Assembly: GCF_014595995.2 (NCBI RefSeq)
Contig: NZ_CP063989.1
Coordinates: 1,054,001-1,118,000, forward strand
From: Actinomyces respiraculi
GTDB taxonomy: Bacteria; Actinomycetota; Actinomycetes; Actinomycetales; Actinomycetaceae
Reading direction: 5' to 3'
DNA length: 64,000 nucleotides
Shown one piece after another: positions 61,553 through 64,000 of the stretch (the first letter of the stretch is position 1; every line of letters starts with the position of its first letter). The notes beneath the pieces were generated by a model. That model was given only the letters and a program-made list of their open reading frames with translations. It was not told where the DNA came from and did not search any database. The translations under genes were made by a program, and so were the position numbers.

Positions 61553-64000
61553 GTGCACCTCAAAACGTTGACGATCAAGGGCTTCAAGTCCTTCGCCTCG
61601 TCGACGACCCTGCGCCTGGAGCCCGGCATCACCGCCGTCGTCGGACCGAACGGCTCGGGCAAGTCCAACGTCGTCGACGCCCTCACCTGGGTCATGGGCG
61701 AGCAGGGTGCCAAGAGCCTGCGCGGCGGCACCATGGCGGACGTCATCTTCGCCGGGGCAGGCTCTCGCCCCGCCCTGGGCCGCGCCGAAGTCTCCCTCAC
61801 CATCGACAACACCGACGGCGCCCTGCCCATCGACTACACCGAGGTCACCCTCACCCGCACCCTCTTCCGCGGTGGCGGCTCCGAGTACCAGATCAACGGC
61901 AGCCCCTGCCGCCTGCTCGACGTCCAAGAGCTTCTCAGCGACACCGGCCTGGGCCGCCAGATGCACGTCATCGTCGGCCAGGGCCAGCTCGACGCCGTCC
62001 TGACCGCCACCCCCGAGGAGCGCCGCGGCTTCATCGAGGAGGCCGCCGGCGTCCTCAAGCACCGGCGCCGCAAGGAGCGCGCCCTGCGCAAGCTCGACTC
62101 CATGGCCGCGGACCTCACACGTCTGACCGACCTCACCACCGAGCTGCGTCGCCAGCTCGGGCCCCTGGCCCGCCAGGCCGCCGTCGCCCGCCGGGCGCGC
62201 TCCATCCAGGCCGAGGTCCGTGACGCCACCGCCCGCCTGCTGGCCGACGACGTCGTCCAGACCCAGTCCCTGCTCGAGGCCGGCCAGGAGGACCAGGCCC
62301 TGCTCAAGCGCCGCCGCGAGACCGCCGAGGAGGGCGAGCGCGTCGCCCGCGCCCAGCTGGCCGAGCTCGCCGCGGCCGAGGCCACCAGCGGCCAACGCCT
62401 GGCCCGTGCCACCGGCGTGTGGGAGGAGCTGACCGGCACCGCCCAGTCCTTCTCCGCGCTGGCCGACGTCGCCGCCGAGCGCGTGCGTGGCCTGGCCGGC
62501 ATGCCCCGCCCCTCCCAGGGCACCGACCCCGAGGAGCTCGAGCGCCGCGCCGAGGCGGCGGCCGCCGAGGAGGACGCGCTGGCCGACGCCATCGAAGCCG
62601 CCCGCAGTGCCCTGGCTGACGCCACCCGCGCCCGCGCCGACGCCGAGGCCGACGAGACCCTGCATGAGCGCGCCGTCACCAGCCTCGCCCAGCAGCAGGC
62701 CGAGCGGCGCGAGCAGCTCGCCCGGGCAGGCGGGCGCGTCGCCTCCGCCCGCTCGCGCCACGAGGCGGCGCTCGCCGCCCTCGAGCAGGCGCGCACCGCC
62801 CTTGTCGCCGCCCAGGAGCGGGCCGGTGCCGCCCGCCTCGCGCTCGTCGAGCACACGGGCGAGGCCATCGAGACCGGGCAGGAGGACGTCGAGCCGTCCA
62901 CGAGTGCCCCGTCACCCGCCGTCGGGACGGCAACGGGAGAGCCGACGGCGCAGGAGAGTGCCGCCCGGGCACACGAGGCCGCCACCGCTGATCTCGCGCG
63001 CGCCCGCGAGGCCGTCTCCGCCGCCACCGACGCCCGCCGTGAGGCGGCCGCCGAGGTCGCCTCGTGGACCTCACGCCGTGACGCCCTTGCCCTGTCGCTG
63101 CAGACCCAGGACGGCACGGCCGAGCTCGCCGCCTCCGGCCTCGACGGCGTTCTCGGCCCGCTGGCCGAGGAACTCGGCGTCGAGCGCGGGTGGGAGAACG
63201 CCGTGGCCGCCCTCATGGGCGACAGCGCTGGGGCCGCGCTCGTCACCGACGACGCCGCCGCCCTGCGTGCCCTCAGACACGTGCACGAGGCCGACTCCGG
63301 CTCCCTCAGGCTCGCGGTCCAGGAGGTTGCCGCCGTGCCCGGGGCGGTCGATGCTGCCGGGGCTGCCCGCGAGTCCGACGACGCGCACGACGCCGGGGCA
63401 CGCCGCGCCCTCGACCTGGTGCGCGCCCGGAGCCTCGACCTTGACGCCCTGCTCACCACCCTCCTGGCCGATGCCTGGGTGGCCGAGGACCTTGAGGCCG
63501 CCGCCGCCCTGCGCGAGCGCCGCCCGGACGCCGTCGTCGCCACACGCGACGGGGCTGTTCTCGCACCCGGGCGGGCCTCCTCAGCCGGGCGCGGTAGCGC
63601 CAGCGTGCTCGAGCTCGTCGCCGCCCACGAGGAGGCGGCCCACCGGGCCGAGGCCGCCGCCAAGGCGGAGGCCGCCGCGGGCCAGGCGCTGACGCGGGCC
63701 CGGACGGAAGAGGACCTGGCCCGGCACCGCGTGAGTGAGGCCCTGACGGCGCTGCGCACCGCCGACGCGGCAGCGGCCCGCGTCGCCGAGGAGACCGCGC
63801 GCCTGACCTCGGCCGTGCGCGCCGCCGACGACGAGGCCGGTCGCGCCCAGCGCGTCCTTGAGCGGGCTGAGACCGAGGCCTCCCAGCGTACGACGGAGCT
63901 CACCTCCGCCACCGCGGCCCTGGCCGAGATCGAGGCGGCGCCCGCCGGGGAGGGCGAGAGCGACACCGAGGACCTTCAGACCCGCCTCGAGACCGCCAGG
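61553..64000 (+). CDS. smc: Chromosome segregation protein SMC, 5' part
   Basis: The first 816 codons of SMC; the gene continues past the window end. The N-terminal ATPase half starts LKTLTIKGFKSFASSTTLRL and has Walker A VGPNGSGKSN near residue 31. A long Ala/Arg/Glu coiled coil follows, then the hinge (about 520-650, GLDGVLGPLAEELGVERGWE) and the start of the return coil. A Pro/Ser/Thr-rich insert lies near 445-465. The GTG at 61553 has TATCGT 6 nt upstream, suggesting a leaderless transcript. Confidence 0.95.
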   Translation, partial: MHLKTLTIKGFKSFASSTTLRLEPGITAVVGPNGSGKSNVVDALTWVMGEQGAKSLRGGTMADVIFAGAGSRPALGRAEVSLTIDNTDGALPIDYTEVTLTRTLFRGGGSEYQINGSPCRLLDVQELLSDTGLGRQMHVIVGQGQLDAVLTATPEERRGFIEEAAGVLKHRRRKERALRKLDSMAADLTRLTDLTTELRRQLGPLARQAAVARRARSIQAEVRDATARLLADDVVQTQSLLEAGQEDQALLKRRRETAEEGERVARAQLAELAAAEATSGQRLARATGVWEELTGTAQSFSALADVAAERVRGLAGMPRPSQGTDPEELERRAEAAAAEEDALADAIEAARSALADATRARADAEADETLHERAVTSLAQQQAERREQLARAGGRVASARSRHEAALAALEQARTALVAAQERAGAARLALVEHTGEAIETGQEDVEPSTSAPSPAVGTATGEPTAQESAARAHEAATADLARAREAVSAATDARREAAAEVASWTSRRDALALSLQTQDGTAELAASGLDGVLGPLAEELGVERGWENAVAALMGDSAGAALVTDDAAALRALRHVHEADSGSLRLAVQEVAAVPGAVDAAGAARESDDAHDAGARRALDLVRARSLDLDALLTTLLADAWVAEDLEAAAALRERRPDAVVATRDGAVLAPGRASSAGRGSASVLELVAAHEEAAHRAEAAAKAEAAAGQALTRARTEEDLARHRVSEALTALRTADAAAARVAEETARLTSAVRAADDEAGRAQRVLERAETEASQRTTELTSATAALAEIEAAPAGEGESDTEDLQTRLETAR

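Overview
The window is high-GC DNA from an actinobacterium, most likely Actinomyces or a close relative in the Actinomycetaceae (inference). The support is: GTG/TTG starts and 4-nt ATGA/GTGA overlaps throughout; a cysteine-free L32; tandem clpP1-clpP2; a Pup-conjugation locus (ARC/Mpa ATPase, Dop, Pup, PafA) with no 20S proteasome genes; a short translational-type T-box leader on ileS; and a surface protein with an LAxTG-type sorting signal.

Layout. 1-4.3 kb: cysteine synthase (cut by the window start), a YigZ/IMPACT-family protein, rpmF, tRNA-Gly(TCC), tRNA-Pro(TGG), a Fic protein and a small unknown gene. 4.4-14 kb: protein quality control (tig, clpP1, clpP2, clpX, and a chorismate mutase coupled to clpX). 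A TetR/ABC-export operon with a perfect 40-bp palindromic operator, and a methyltransferase/cupin pair, lie between tig and clpP1. 14-21 kb, minus strand: two tandem long-chain acyl-CoA synthetases and valS. 21-26.2 kb: mpa-dop-pup-pafA, tightly coupled.

26.2-36.1 kb is an accessory island, parts of it visibly AT-rich. It holds an MFS transporter, a GT4 glycosyltransferase, an RmlC-like epimerase, a decayed APH-like phosphotransferase and a graveyard of ISL3, IS3, IS256 and IS1380 remnants. It appears to have split a Gfo/Idh/MocA oxidoreductase gene: the first 44 codons survive on its right side and the last two thirds, further decayed, on its left side. 36.1-44 kb, minus strand, is a carbohydrate uptake operon: a ROK-type regulator fused in frame to a Gfo/Idh/MocA oxidoreductase, a Tat-type solute-binding lipoprotein, two MalF/MalG-type permeases, a second oxidoreductase, a 48-codon gene coupled at both ends, an EamA transporter and then the split oxidoreductase. 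It contains neither an ABC ATPase nor a glycosidase.

44-64 kb: proC, a PfkB kinase, a GH13 amylase, a short-chain dehydrogenase, the T-box and ileS; then about 1.7 kb without a credible gene, bounded by about 53-bp inverted repeats and full of internal duplications; then a frameshifted unknown gene, folC with a long acidic N-terminal extension, an orphan dhaL, ndk, a sortase-anchored two-domain surface protein with a Fur/Zur-like box upstream, a membrane esterase and the 5' part of smc.

Several genes in the last third (proC, the PfkB gene, the dehydrogenase, the esterase, smc) have a TANNNT-type -10 hexamer 6-7 nt before the start codon and no Shine-Dalgarno sequence, which suggests leaderless transcripts. 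Everything here was read by eye from sequence; no database search was run.
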